A DNA stretch of 64,000 nucleotides from Armigeres subalbatus (Eukaryota > Arthropoda > Insecta > Diptera > Culicidae). The notes below the pieces were generated by a model. That model was not told the origin of the DNA. It searched no databases and saw nothing but the letters and a program-made list of their open reading frames with translations. The stretch is taken from the NCBI RefSeq assembly GCF_024139115.2, contig NC_085140.1:19553357-19617356 (forward strand). Direction: 5' to 3'. How positions within the stretch are numbered: position 1 is the stretch's first letter; the number at the start of each line of letters is the position of its first letter. This document shows positions 12,237-23,370 of the stretch, piece by piece. The translations under genes and the position numbers were made by a program.

Positions 12237-12903
12237 GGGGAGAACGGTCCAAAATGCACCCCTAGGGCAAAAAGGCCTCACTCATAAAATCACTCATATA
12301 ATCTGCTGTAGTACATTTATGAACGAATATTACCATTACAATTCATAATTAGTTATCCATCATTGAGCTCCATTGGAAAAAAAATAGCAGGATCCCTTCA
12401 TATTCACTCAAATTTACCGATTTGCTATTCTTCCACCACATCTGTAAGATTGTAGCTCAATCCATTGAGGAAAAATAAACAACCATGCGTCCACCATCGT
12501 TTTACATGCAATTGAGTCATTCTAGACCACCATTCGGGCGTTTAGCCCCAGGCCTATTTTTAAAACATTTGCAACACATGCGTTAGAAAGTCATGAAAAC
12601 CTTATTGTTTTGAATAGGAGATCACTGTGAAATGTAGCTGGGATTGTAAATTTTGCACCTATACGTTGGAATGGTTTGGTAATTTTGTTTACCATTTTGA
12701 TAAGAAAATTATTTTGAGCTTTTTAGTGGAATGTTTTCACCTGTCATTAGACGAGTTTATACAATCCCATTGAATTCCACCACTTAATCGGTGTGGTGGA
12801 ATTCAATGGGATTGTATAAACTCGTCTTATGACAGGTGAATTTTGTTTATATGGGCGAAAACATCGAAAAAGCTTAAGGGGTGCATTTTGGACCGTTCTC
12901 CCC
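12237..12903. mobile_element. 667-bp TIR element flanked by TA
   Basis: The ends are inverted copies of about 26 bases (GGGGAGAACGGTCCAAAATG at the left), with TA at 12235-12236 and 12904-12905. There is no transposase, so it is a non-autonomous mariner-like element. A second, ~110-bp palindrome lies inside at about 12734-12843 (arms CACCTGTCATTAGACGAG and complement). Fragments of that inner palindrome recur at 27050-27130 and 42300-42390, so it is probably a separate MITE nested in the first. Confidence 0.8.
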
Positions 12904-12904
12904 T

Positions 12905-15900
12905 ACTGATATTACAAAGCTTCTGTGGGTTGACGCATTTTTACGCGCGGTTAAGCGTGTATCATCAATCATTGAAAGAGAAAATAAAAACTCAAATTTC
13001 ATGAATATTTTATTAGTCACCAATAAAATATTGAATTAATAAAACAATAAACCTCATGATTTATTAAAATTCGAATTGAAGATCATGAAATTTCTTCGAA
13101 ATTTCATTATTGCTCCCTCAAATTGTAACAAAAACCCACCTAGCGGTGATGGAGCCTATCTCGTGTGTTATAAAAATAGTATGTTGGCCATAACTTTTGA
13201 GCCCATAGTCCGATATGGCCAATTTTCAATAGGAAACAATGGGACAGTCGGACAGTCTGCATCAAATGTATTTTGTTGCGAGCAAATCGGTTAAAGATAA
13301 GTGCCTAAAAAATGAGTGCGTTTTTTTGTGGGTTTTGCGTCGAACTGAGTTGATCGGTATATAACACTATGGGTCTCCGGGCCTTCTATAAAAAGTTTGT
13401 TTTTGGAGCGAACATATAGACTTTACGTATACTTTGTATACCGTATAATACGAGAAAGGCAAAAATCAAATAAAACTACAACCATGGTCCACTATTGATC
13501 AATTAGCCTTAGGTTTGCATCTGGTTTTTTATTCGGATTATCAGGTAATCAATGTTCAAGCAACGCCTAACAATAAACAACAGAGTGTATTACTGACAAA
13601 CGCACTTCGCAACAAGCCTTTATCAGAATCCGAACGCAATATGACAAGAATTATTTCCATTGTATATTCTTATATTTCCGGAAAATACGATGCTATTTTC
13701 GTAATCAGAGTTAGATTCTCGAATATTTACATAAATCGAATAGTAGAAACTACGATAGTATAAAACCGAAATTTGCTGTAGAGATAATGCAAAATAACGG
13801 GATGAAAAGTTAGCAACAAAATTGTCTTTTTGTTTCAGACAAAATTTTGCGGAATTTTGTCATTATTATCTCGGACAAAAACAACGTTGATTCTCTTTGC
13901 AGCTTGTTTCGCAAGCACATCTAAGAAAAATTGATTTCTTGTGGATATTTTATTCAACCTTTTATTTCTGTGCCGGTATTCGCGGCTACGAAAGGACACG
14001 GAACGGCGAAACAACTCACTTTCTGGTTCCTTTCACTCAAATTCGCTCTTGCGTGGAAGAAGCCCAAAATAAGTAAAATATCTGGTGTTGAGAAATCGAT
14101 GCACATTATACCTATACTGTCGCTGAAAGCATAACCATTCCATGTTGATATGAAATCCATTTTAATATGGGACAGTTATTTTTGGTGGCGATATGGTCTA
14201 AAAATATGTACAGTGACCGGCATAATAAAAAGCCCACTCGCCGCTTTTCATACAAAATGGTCAACTTTGGAGATCTAGATCTCGATTGCGTTTGAACCAA
14301 TTTTGCTGAAAATTTGCCCAGAGCTCAGATGTAACTTGAATTTTACCACACCTGAGTTTCGACCATATTGATTCATAGGGTAAAAAATTATTGCGGTAAT
14401 ACCAAAATGATTTTTTTGACAAAAACTTATTTTTTAAATATTGCTTGGTCTTGCTTTGTAGCCGCGGATGTTATCGCTAATATATAAATCTATAAAATTC
14501 ATTGAAAGATAAACGTGCTAATAACGTTCAAAAGCTTTTGTGACAATCTCCACATTTTGGATTCCAATTTGGCACATAGTACCTTCGGGTAAGTGGTTGT
14601 ACAACACCACAACATCAAAGTCGAAGTTTTGAATGTGGGCAAAGAGAAGAAATTTTGGCGGTAAATCATCAAACATTAAGTCACAGAATTAAGTTGTTGT
14701 ATAGTTCTTCTAGCTTCAAACAACTACCTTAGAAAACCGCAATCGTTTGCTTCTAAAATAAAACGGGTGACGAACAGTGACTCCCAGTTGTTTGGCTTGA
14801 ACAAATACCTACCACACCACCGAAAGACGCTATCAACAGATCAAACATTTGTATTTGCTTCTTGGTGTTGTTGACACGTTGTTATGTCTCGTAAGTGCGA
14901 CAGAGTTTCGAAAGCAAACACTTGGCTTGGTGGTCAGGCTGAGAGAACGTTCTGGCCTTGCCTTGCCCCCCTCCCGCCCAACTTTACTAAAAAGGGTTTT
15001 CATAAATTTCAAATGGCCAACATGGCTGAACCTACAAATTGCGACACCAAACGAGATAAATTTGAGACCTTTAGACACCGCAGATAAAATCATCATTCTC
15101 GTTCGATGTTTACTCTTGCCTTTTTCATAATTGATCCTTCGCTCATAGAGTTCTGACTCGACGATAATTAATTCATCAATTGAGGTTAATTATTTATTTT
15201 GTCCGGTCGCATGCGGTGCCGACGGAGAGAGGGCAAAATCACAGCCACATGTTAACACCGCCGCCAGTCCGGCCCAAGTGATCAACGGGAGTGCCACTAG
15301 TGGTGTGCAAACGACAGCTGGTTTATTCGCAACTGCACTTGCCAAAGCACATGATTATGGACTGCATGTGTTATGTATGTGCGCTGGGCAATGTGATGAA
15401 TCTATTACCAGGTCCCCCGACGTCGGTAGCATAAGAATCATGCTCATTGCTTGCAAAAGTGAGTGTTTTTTCCCAGATGCAGACCAACGAAACCGATGGA
15501 CGTGGAAGACGTAAGGCATGGAAGAAACAAACGAGATTGCTCCATATTACTTATTGGGGAAATTTATGATCGATAATGATGGGTGTGGCGCCGCCTGTAA
15601 TGAGGTATCAGATTGCATGCTAATCGATGTGAAGATCTGCTATTCAGGAATCGAATTCCGTTAAGGAGGAATGTGTTTATGGCAGGTTCATTATAAATAT
15701 AGTTAGAAAAGTATGGAGAACGATAGTTTTAGAATTGTAACGGCAAGTAAAATATAACTAAGCATTTGTTAGATTTTCAAACATAGGCAACTAATATGTT
15801 AACAAAAGATTGCATTTGTCAAAGAAAGTCAACGCTTCCTTATTATATCAACTGCGTACTGATGTAGTTCTTGGGGAACTCCTAAAAGTTTATGAAACAT

Positions 15901-16454
15901 TAGATTACTCTTAAATAGCACTCAGATACCAAAAGATAAAAATAGACTTAAGAAGACTTATTGAACGTTATCGAATCAATTCACGATAAGATAATGTTTT
16001 AACGGTTGACCATGTGTACAATTCTAAGGTACCAAAAACAATGATTGATCAGTGTCAGTGTGCTGACTTTTTTATGACACCTCCTACTCAAGACAGTTGA
16101 AATGATTTAAAATTCTTATCAATTATATCAGGACGCATCGCTGACACATACGACACAGTTGAATGTTTGGATAATTATGATATGTATGATATTTACGTTA
16201 AAGAGGAACTGCTCCGTTTTCCATCTCACTGAACATATATTCATCTCATCGCGAAACAATGAAATATCGGAGCTATGAGATGAACACCAGGCGCAGGAAC
16301 CCTAATTATTTAAAGCATTATGTTCTTGAGACCGTACCGAATCAGAAATATGCGAATCTGCTTATTCTGAAACAGTTGGTGACGAAACTGTAAAAATTCC
16401 AGTCATGTGTGGTTGATGATCGTGACAAGTTAATAGATTTTTTTTATTAATATG
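12905..16454. other. No gene; scattered dispersed-repeat fragments
   Basis: No credible gene. At about 13130-13470 a segment beginning 'cacctagcggtgatggagc' and ending CGAGAAAGGCAAAA resembles a common mosquito dispersed repeat. At 14225-14560 the blocks 'catacaaaatggtcaactt' and 'cattgaaagataaacgtgc' recur in diverged form near 27370 and 57830. A 25-base Feilai-like fragment lies at 14446-14470. Short open frames here show no domain. Confidence 0.4.
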
Positions 16455-16456
16455 TA

Positions 16457-17518
16457 GGGGGAGATCCCCCAGCGCCGGACACCTACCAACACCGGAAACT
16501 TCTCAAAACGATACTTGCAGGGGTCCTTCAACCATTCAACCAATGTAGTGCAAAGGGTAGCTATTTCAAAGTCCTTTACCTGTAGGAAAAATTTGATATT
16601 TGAATTGAAAGCTTTGTTCAAAAATTAGGAATGAAAAAAAAAATGGTCAAATTTTTCTTGTTTTACCTTACTTTAGAAGGTTTGAATCAACAAGATCAAA
16701 TTCGATCGAAAGCATTCTAATCATGTAGAGATGGTCAATATCAACCATATTTTGAATAACGATCATGATTTGTAAGATATGTTATGTAATTGTGGTGAAA
16801 AATCAATTTCGTCTATCCGGCAGCTGTCCCCCAGCTGTCCGGACAGTGAGATTCTTATGTAAGCAAATAGTAATTATTACACCTGTTTTGCTTAACTTAC
16901 TTCAATTTAATTGCTTCTTCTTACTAAAGTATCAGGAAGGCACAGAAATAAGTAGAACAAAAATTTGAAGATGGCATTGAAAAAAGGTGAGAATTCGGAG
17001 TAGGATGTAAGAAATTTAGCTGGAGAGTCGAATAAGCTCTATTAACACATTTTAGTATCCACAAGCAAGTGAAAAATATTGCTACTCTAAATCTCGCTTA
17101 ACTTTTCAAAAGGTCCTAAGTAACATTTTTTTCATGAATTAATTTGAGTACTGCAATCAAAAGCTTTCATGTTGTTCTATTGATTGCGCTATTCAAATTA
17201 ATTCATGAAAAAAATGTTACTTAGGACCTTTTGAAAAGTTAAGCGAGAAATGATGTCTCTACTCATATAATAGCAACTTCGTTATATTTGAACATGATGC
17301 AAAAGTGTCCGGTACTAGGGTACGCTTTTCTGAAAGGTGAAATTTTCCACCAAATTTCATCAATAAAATACATTGTCGCAAAAGGTGTTCAAATGCTCAT
17401 ATATAGTTTGTATGATTCATCAATGATCATATTTTATGTATATGGTATACCAGTTAACATAATCCGTATAGTTAGTAAGATTAATGGCTTATGTGTCCGC
17501 CACTGGGGGATCTCCCCC
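16457..17518. mobile_element. 1.06-kb TIR element flanked by TA, copy 1
   Basis: The left end GGGGGAGATCCCCCAGCGCC is inverted at the right end, TA dinucleotides flank it, and there is no transposase. The outer 14 bases, GGGGGAGATCCCCC, are themselves a near-perfect palindrome. Internal 'gtgtccggtactag' and 'gtgtccg' motifs also occur in the second copy at 55973-56561. About 160 bases of its length are a later nested hairpin MITE (17092-17247). Confidence 0.8.
17092..17247. mobile_element. 156-bp hairpin MITE, copy 1
   Basis: Long inverted arms (TCTCGCTTAACTTTTCAAAA at the left, complement at the right; 'cctaagtaacatttttttc' next) surround a short centre. A second copy of the same length is at 42452-42607. 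It lies within the larger TIR element. Confidence 0.85.
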
Positions 17519-17698
17519 TATGTCGTTGCGTTAAAACGATTGGCATATTTACTGTGAATGGCGTCTCTTTGAGCGCTTGTTTCCGTGCTCGGTGTCGTTA
17601 AGTTGAAATTAATAGCTGATTTTTTGTGAAAATCGTGACAAAAGTATTATCATCTGATTCGGAACTAGACGGTGCATCGATTTGCAAAAACTGGTAGA

Positions 17699-19831
17699 AT
17701 GGAAAGTTGTCGAGCAACGAGGGGTGGCGCATCAGCAACCGGCAGTGCAAGTTCCGGAGTGGTGCCCGGTCCAGCAGAAACAGCCAAACGGGGGCGAAAG
17801 TCAACCGCACGTAATCGAACCCCGTCTCCACCACCTGCCAGGAAAGCATCCCCCACTCGAAAGGCATCACCTTCCAGGGCGGCAAAGCGGACGTCCCCTG
17901 CGAGAAAGTCATCGCCGGCGAAAAAAGCATCACCTGCGCGAAAGGCTTCTCCAGCGCGGAAAGCCTCGCCAGCTCGAAAAGCATCTCCTTCAAAAGTGGC
18001 TTCTCCCTCCAGGAAGGTTGGCCGTCCTTCGAATGCTACTAAGCAAGACGAGATTCGACGAGCCGTAAAAGATACGGTCACCAGTAAGGTATCGCCAGAT
18101 GAGCCCCGACGATCTGTGCGAATTCGGATTTCCGAGCAGAGTGAGAAGAGCCCCGTACTGAAAAAGTCCTTGCGAGATAAGCAGTTATCGATTATTTTAG
18201 ACGACGAAGATGACTTCAAGAAAGACTCACCGGCGAAGAGCACCACGCCGAACACGAGCCAAAGATCAATCGTGACAACAACAGGTCGGAGCCGCATCAG
18301 TGGGTCACGATCTGTTAGTGTGGCCAATGAATCGCAGGAGTTCTCTGACCAAGAGGAGAACGAATTTCAGAGTTTCCACAAAGATGGTAATGGATTGAAT
18401 CAAGATAAATCTTATGCCAGGACAAGTACTTCAAAACAGTTGCATGACCTCCGCGAGTTCGGTGGAACTTGGGGTGTTTTGGCGGTCCTTTTACTGGTTC
18501 CAGCTTTCATCTTCTTAACGAATCACTTCTGCTCCGGGGTAGCTCATCGGGACTGTACATTCAGAATACCTTCTAACCTGGACGAATTTAAGGCAGTTTC
18601 TACGTACACTGGATTTTGTTTTTACGCGATTTACATTTTCTCAATTTTCCACTCATCCTGAATGTTAAACGTATATTAATTATCATGTGATTTTTCTTTG
18701 ATTTATTCTGGATTTTTTGAAACATGTTGCGAAGAGTTTGGTGGCAAATTGAAGTCACACGATCAAAAATACGAGCGAAAAAAAATCGTGTAAAAACAAA
18801 ATCCTGTGTACTTTAATCGTGAAATTGGAGTCATATTTCTCCTCTTCACCTGGGGAATAGCTATGGTTACTGCACTGCCCGTCGGCAAGGCTGTCAAAAT
18901 AGTCGATGAAGTACGCGGTCAGCAAAGTTACATTTTCACCGGATTATCCTGCGCCGTATTTATAGGACTGGCCGTCTTCGTCGCTGAATACTGCTATAAG
19001 TACCCTTTGATCTCAACCGTTAGCAAGGGCTACAATCAGCTGTTGATGATTAGTTTGGCATACGCCTTCGTAACTGCTGCACTGGCTTTCGTCAAATCTC
19101 GTTACGTACCACAAGTAAATTGGAATCCATACGCTAAGTCCGGACGGGTTCTGTCGGACTTCTTCATCGGACGTGAAATCAATCCTCTCACCTTTAACAC
19201 GTTGAATCTCAAATTGATCCACTATCACATCTCAGTTATTCTCGCGCTGCTCTTCAATTCAATCATTTTGTACCGCAATGTCCACTTCCCGGTTTTCCTT
19301 GCCGAACAACAGGAACTTCCCCTTATGGAAAAGCTAGTTTTCACCGTGAAAAACCTCGAATATGAACCAACCCCAGTTTTGGCCGCTAGCCTTACCATCC
19401 TATATCTTCTGGACCTGCTCACCTATGAACATCATCTGACGCATTCGTTCGACCTGCAGAGCGAAGGATTTGGCGCCCTGTTGCTACTGCGGTATGCCGT
19501 GTTCCCGTTCACTTTGACCCTGTTGCCCAAGTACGTGGCCACCCACAAGTTGACAGACGTCCCGGCTTGGGCGTGCCGCCGGTTGCTCGTGGCTAAACTG
19601 TGGAGTCGCGTCCGCTAGCCAAACTACGCCGGTGACATCCTGCAGAACGTAGCCCTGCTCCCGCTGCTCTACTGGCGCTTTGCCTGGCCTCCGCTGTTGG
19701 CGGTTTTGTTCACCGTCGCCTTGCTGGTTCATCGTGCTGTCCGCGTCATCGATCGCAACGCTAAAAAGTACAATTCCGCATGGCAGCGGTACTGCTCGAA
19801 GGTGCGATATATGTTGGTGCTTAACCCTTAA
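17699..19831 (+). CDS. LBR: Lamin-B-receptor-like protein, disrupted
   Basis: The family is an inner-nuclear-membrane protein that binds lamins and chromatin and carries a sterol C14-reductase-like domain. Exon 1 starts at ATG 17699; the frame is open upstream to a GTG only. It encodes a basic arm with repeated (A/S)RKASP units (about residues 50-100), an acidic/serine region, and a membrane segment (GVLAVLLLVPAFIFL). Its frame closes at 18661. Sequence from 18831 encodes the reductase part: TALPVGKAV, DFFIGREINP, EGFGALLLLRYAVFPF. A donor at 18618 and acceptor at 18830 fit in phase but are weak. TAG at 19616-19618 interrupts the conserved VR-PNYAGD motif, after which the same frame runs to TAA 19829-19831. 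About 45 residues normally between the DVPAW-like segment and RLLV appear absent. A MITE supplies the present last codons. Identity is firm; function of this copy is doubtful. Confidence 0.8.
19616..19618 (+). other. LBR: In-frame TAG within the LBR reductase domain
   Basis: The codon occupies the position of the residue before PNYAGD in the conserved R-x-PNY-x-GD motif. The downstream frame stays open for 70 codons with family-like sequence (NSAWQRYCSKVRYM). A single base change from a lysine codon would explain it. The following base is C. Pseudogenisation, stop readthrough or an assembly error are all possible. Confidence 0.85.
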
Positions 19832-19952
19832 AGGCGCAAGGCGATTTTTTTAGAAATCGTCGGAAATATTTTTAACGTAAATAACCATTGAAATTATTAA
19901 CATTAAACGTATTTTCGGTTTGTGGTTTAAAACAACATTGCGCATTTAAGGG
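19825..19952. mobile_element. 128-bp TTAA-flanked MITE at the LBR C-terminus
   Basis: Inverted ends CCCTTAAAGGCGCAA and TTGCGCATTTAAGGG are bounded by TTAA at 19821-19824 and 19953-19956. TTAA targets and CCC-starting termini are typical of the piggyBac superfamily. The insertion falls in a leucine codon near the end of the LBR frame. Confidence 0.88.
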
Positions 19953-19966
19953 TTAAAGTTTTCTAA

Positions 19967-20640
19967 GTGAATAGAGATACGGACATCTGGAGACGATTGA
20001 ACAGTTTTATTTTTTTGATTGTAAAAAGGAGTGTTATTCAAATTTACAACATTTTTGCTATTTTGTTTTAGATAGCACACACGTAGAATAGGCAGATTAG
20101 ATCAGTAAGAGTGAGAGAGGGATTTGTTTGAAATGGAAAACAAAAAAGATAAGACTAGTTTACAAAAATCAAACGATTTTATGGACGGATCAATTCTAAA
20201 TTTAATTTCTCACTTGAGTTATTCGAATCATTTGACGTAAAGTTTTACAGTAGATATATAGTTCGGAGTGCAGAATAATGGCCATCGTTTAGGCTACTTA
20301 GAAAATCTACATCTTATATACATCGTATTAGTTCTAAGAGAGAATTTAAAATAGCATAAAGGCTACGTTAAATGAATGATTGTGAATTTCTAACAATTGA
20401 AGGTAATCTTACAATTACACATCTGAATTCTGTACAAATCGGACATAAGTAATTTGAAAATCACGAATATTTTATACTTTATTTTTCTGCAAAACCGCAC
20501 TATTTTTAAACATTATATATTCATGTACTATTTGATTTACTGAGTGTTTACATAACGAAACAGATCACACTTAAAATATACAAAGCAAAAGTGAGTTCGA
20601 CAGCCATTAATGGAACGGACCGAACAATAATATGCAATAT
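19967..20640. other. Probable 3' flank of LBR; no gene
   Basis: AT-rich DNA without a coding frame. It probably includes the LBR 3' untranslated region, but no polyadenylation signal can be chosen with confidence. Confidence 0.4.
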
Positions 20641-21170
20641 TCTAACTGAAAATCCGTTCAAAAGCCCAAAAGAATTGCGTTTGGAAGTCCAAAAGAATTC
20701 GGTTCGGTAGCTCCAAGAGTTCTGTTTTGGAATCCCAACAGAATTCCTTTCAGAAGCATAAAAGGATCCAATCGGAAGTCCAAAACTATTCCTTTCGAAA
20801 GTCCAAAAGGATTCCGTTTGGAAGCCCAAAAATATTTCTTTCGGAAGCACAGAAAGATTCATTTCGAAAGTCCAAAATAATTTTGTTCAGAAACTCTTTC
20901 GGCTTTCGAGCAGAATCATTTGGGCTTCCGAATGGAATTATTTTGGGATTCAGAATGGAATCTTTTCGGGCTTCCGAAAGATATAAAAAAATCTCTGTGG
21001 AATCCTGAAAGGGTTCTGTTCCGAATTTAAAAAGATTTCCGCTCAGAAGCCTAAAAGACTTCACTCAAAAGCTCAAAATAATTCCGATAGGAAATCTTAT
21101 AAAATTCCGTACGAAATCTCAACAGGATTCGCTTTGTAATACAAAATTAAAAGCCCAACAGGGTTCTGTT
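20640..21170. repeat. Degenerate ~30-bp minisatellite
   Basis: Variants of 'ttccgttcggaagcccaaaa' plus 'gaattc/gattc' repeat about 15 times; the later units are partly in reverse order ('gaatggaatcttttcgggct'). Open frames on both strands (S/F/R/K-rich) are translations of the repeat. Confidence 0.8.
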
Positions 21171-21304
21171 TAGAATCTTTATGATGTCTGTATGCAAAAC
21201 CAAATGTCTGTATAAATACACATTCTTCATCAGCAACTGTACTAATCAAGTGAGGTTGTGTGAGCTATTTGCCAGTCGATCGTCAAGCTCAGACCCAGCG
21301 ATAC

Positions 21305-21420
21305 CAGAACCAGATCTACGGAAATTACAGTAGATTTACGGAATTGAATGCTTTCTACGGATCTACGGATCCGTAGATGGAAACTACGGAAATTTCCGCG
21401 GAAATCTACGGATTTGTTTA
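21305..21420. repeat. Clustered 'ctacgga' short repeats
   Basis: About eight copies of CTACGGA or its complement occur in ~110 bases, including the palindromes GGATCTACGGATCCGTAGAT and AATTTCCGCGGAAAT. Confidence 0.6.
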
Positions 21421-21469
21421 AAGCGCATTTTTTTGTCGTCATTAGCGAGACTGGCTCGTCTCGTAAAGC

Positions 21470-21960
21470 GCATTTTTCATTTCAATCATCTCGTTTTTTT
21501 ATGTATATCGGTTTATGTTGCAATTCACTTCGCTTTGGGGATAATTTCCGATCAGCCCGTAGACCATTATTTCATCTTCGCGAATAGTCTTAGTTCTATC
21601 GAGGCACTCCGGTCGATGAAACCTGTTAAGCACGCATCTTACTTTCTTACAACTATAAGAGTGCAGATTCGTGATTTGGTCGAAAGATCATTCAAGATTA
21701 CCTTTGTATGGGTCCCATCCCATTGCCTAATCTATGGCAATGAGCGCACAGGAAGGTGAAGTTTATGATAGACAAATCTCGAACAACGAGTTTTTCCCAT
21801 TAGTCCGTCAGAGTACTCTTCAAAATTAGCAAATGATTTGGTCACACAATGAACTTGAATGGTGGCTTTTTTCCATAGTTCCTAAAGTTTCTGCGCGAGC
21901 GTGGTCCAGAGGTGAGGACTTAAGTCGAGGCTTCATTCGCACGAGCGGCTCCGCAAAGTG
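21470..21960 (+). pseudogene. LINE ORF2 remnant: RNase H and C-terminus
   Basis: Broken frames encode a retrotransposon RNase H tail (FANSLSSIEALRSM, then ITFVWVPSHCLIYGNE), followed after a stop by the C-terminal region (GEVYDRQISNNEFFPLV, then DLSRGFIRT). This order is typical of LOA/I-type non-LTR elements of mosquitoes; the exact clade is from memory. The reverse transcriptase is missing, and no 3' tail is visible before the next repeat. Confidence 0.75.
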
Positions 21961-21996
21961 TCACACGACTGATCCTACCAAAATAAATGAACTGGT

Positions 21997-23335
21997 TAAA
22001 AAAAATGGTGCCGAAAATCATTTCGCCGAATGCAACTAGGCCGAATAAACCATTAGGCCGAAACCCATCTGGCCGAAAGTCATTTGGCAGAAAGGGTCAT
22101 TTGGCAAGACGGTCGTTGGGGCGAAACGGTCTTTTGGCCGAAAGGGACATTTGGCCGAAAGGGTCATTTGACCGGAAGGGTCGTTTGGCCGAAAGGGTCA
22201 TTCACTGGCGGAGACAGAGGTGGGAGACGCTGCAATCACACTATTTTTCTAATAGGCTATTGGACTTGCGCCAAATGGTGCCCCACCAAATAACAATAGC
22301 TGGCGCCGCCAGTGGGGTCATTAGATCGAAAGGGTAATTTAGCCAAAAAGGTCATTTGGCCGTAAAGATCATTAAGCCGCAAGGGTCATTTGGCCGAAAG
22401 GGTAATTTGGCCGAATAGGTCATTTGAAAAGTGAGAAATTAGGAACAAGAAGTGAAACGTCTAACTTCTCACTCTTCCTTTTTCTCTTCTCACTCTTCAT
22501 TTTTCTCTTCTCACTGTAAAAAGTGAGAAGTCTCGCTACCCACTTCGCACCACTCACTTTTCACAGTAAGAAGTGAGAAATGAAGAGTGAGACGTCTCAC
22601 TACTCACTTCGCGCTTCTCACTGTGAAAAGTGAGTAGTGCGAAGTGAGACGTCTCGGCTAAATAAGCCTTTCGGCCAAGTAAGACGTCTCACTTAGCACA
22701 CCACATTTCTCACTTCTTGGTGTAAACCGTGAGTATTGCGAAGTGAGTAGTGAGACGTCTCACTATCCACTTCGCACTACACATTTATCACAGTAAGAAG
22801 TGAGAAATGAGGAGTGAGAAGTGAGACGTCTCACTCTTAGAAGTGAGTGAGACGTCTCATTTTTCGCTCCTCATTTATCACTTCTCGCTGTAAAATATGA
22901 GAAGCGCAAAGTGAGTAGTGAAACGTATCTCTACTCACTTCGCGCTACTTTTTTTTACAGTGAGAAGTAAGAAATAAGGAGTGAGAAGTGAGACGTCTCT
23001 CTTCTTACTTCTAGTTTTTCACTTTTCAAATGACCTATTGGCCAAATGACCCTTTCTGCCAAACGACCATTTCGGCCAAATGACCCTTTCGGCCAAATGA
23101 CCCTTTCGGCCAACTGACCCTTGCGGCCAAACGATTCTTTCGGCCAAATGAACATTTCGGCCAAATGATCCTTTCGGCCAAACGACCATTTCGGCCAAAC
23201 GACCCTTCGGTCAAATGACCCATTCGGCCAAATGACTTTCTGGTCTGTTCGGCCAAACAACTTTCGGCCTAGTGTCATTCGGCGAAATGGCTTTCGGTCG
23301 AATGGGTTTCGGCTAAACAACCCTTCACCACCAAT
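21997..23335. repeat. 1.3-kb inverted-repeat element built from short motifs
   Basis: The left arm (about 22010-22435) repeats TTTGGCCGAAAGGGTCA in one orientation and the right arm (about 23033-23330) repeats its complement. The outermost parts also match as inverted copies (CATTTCGCCGAATG, 'taggccgaa', 'ccgaaaccca'). The centre (22430-23030) consists of GAAGTGAGAAGTGAGA-like repeats with about seven copies of the palindrome GAGACGTCTC, several as GTGAGACGTCTCAC. A non-repeat block at about 22203-22320 interrupts the left arm. No transposase and no clear target duplication were found. Confidence 0.8.
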
Positions 23336-23370
23336 AATATAGGGGAACGGTTCGGCACTTCATACCATAA

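Noticed and set aside
14833..15130. Overlapping frames of 67-93 codons on both strands
   Set aside because: Mutually exclusive, no domain, no splice or start context; likely chance in a slightly GC-richer patch.
17665..18327. 220-codon open frame antisense to the LBR first exon
   Set aside because: It is the complement of the low-complexity RKASP repeat, which keeps other frames open; no independent domain.
22010..23330. CRISPR-like array
   Set aside because: Repeats have no unique spacers of constant length, and the genome is an insect's.
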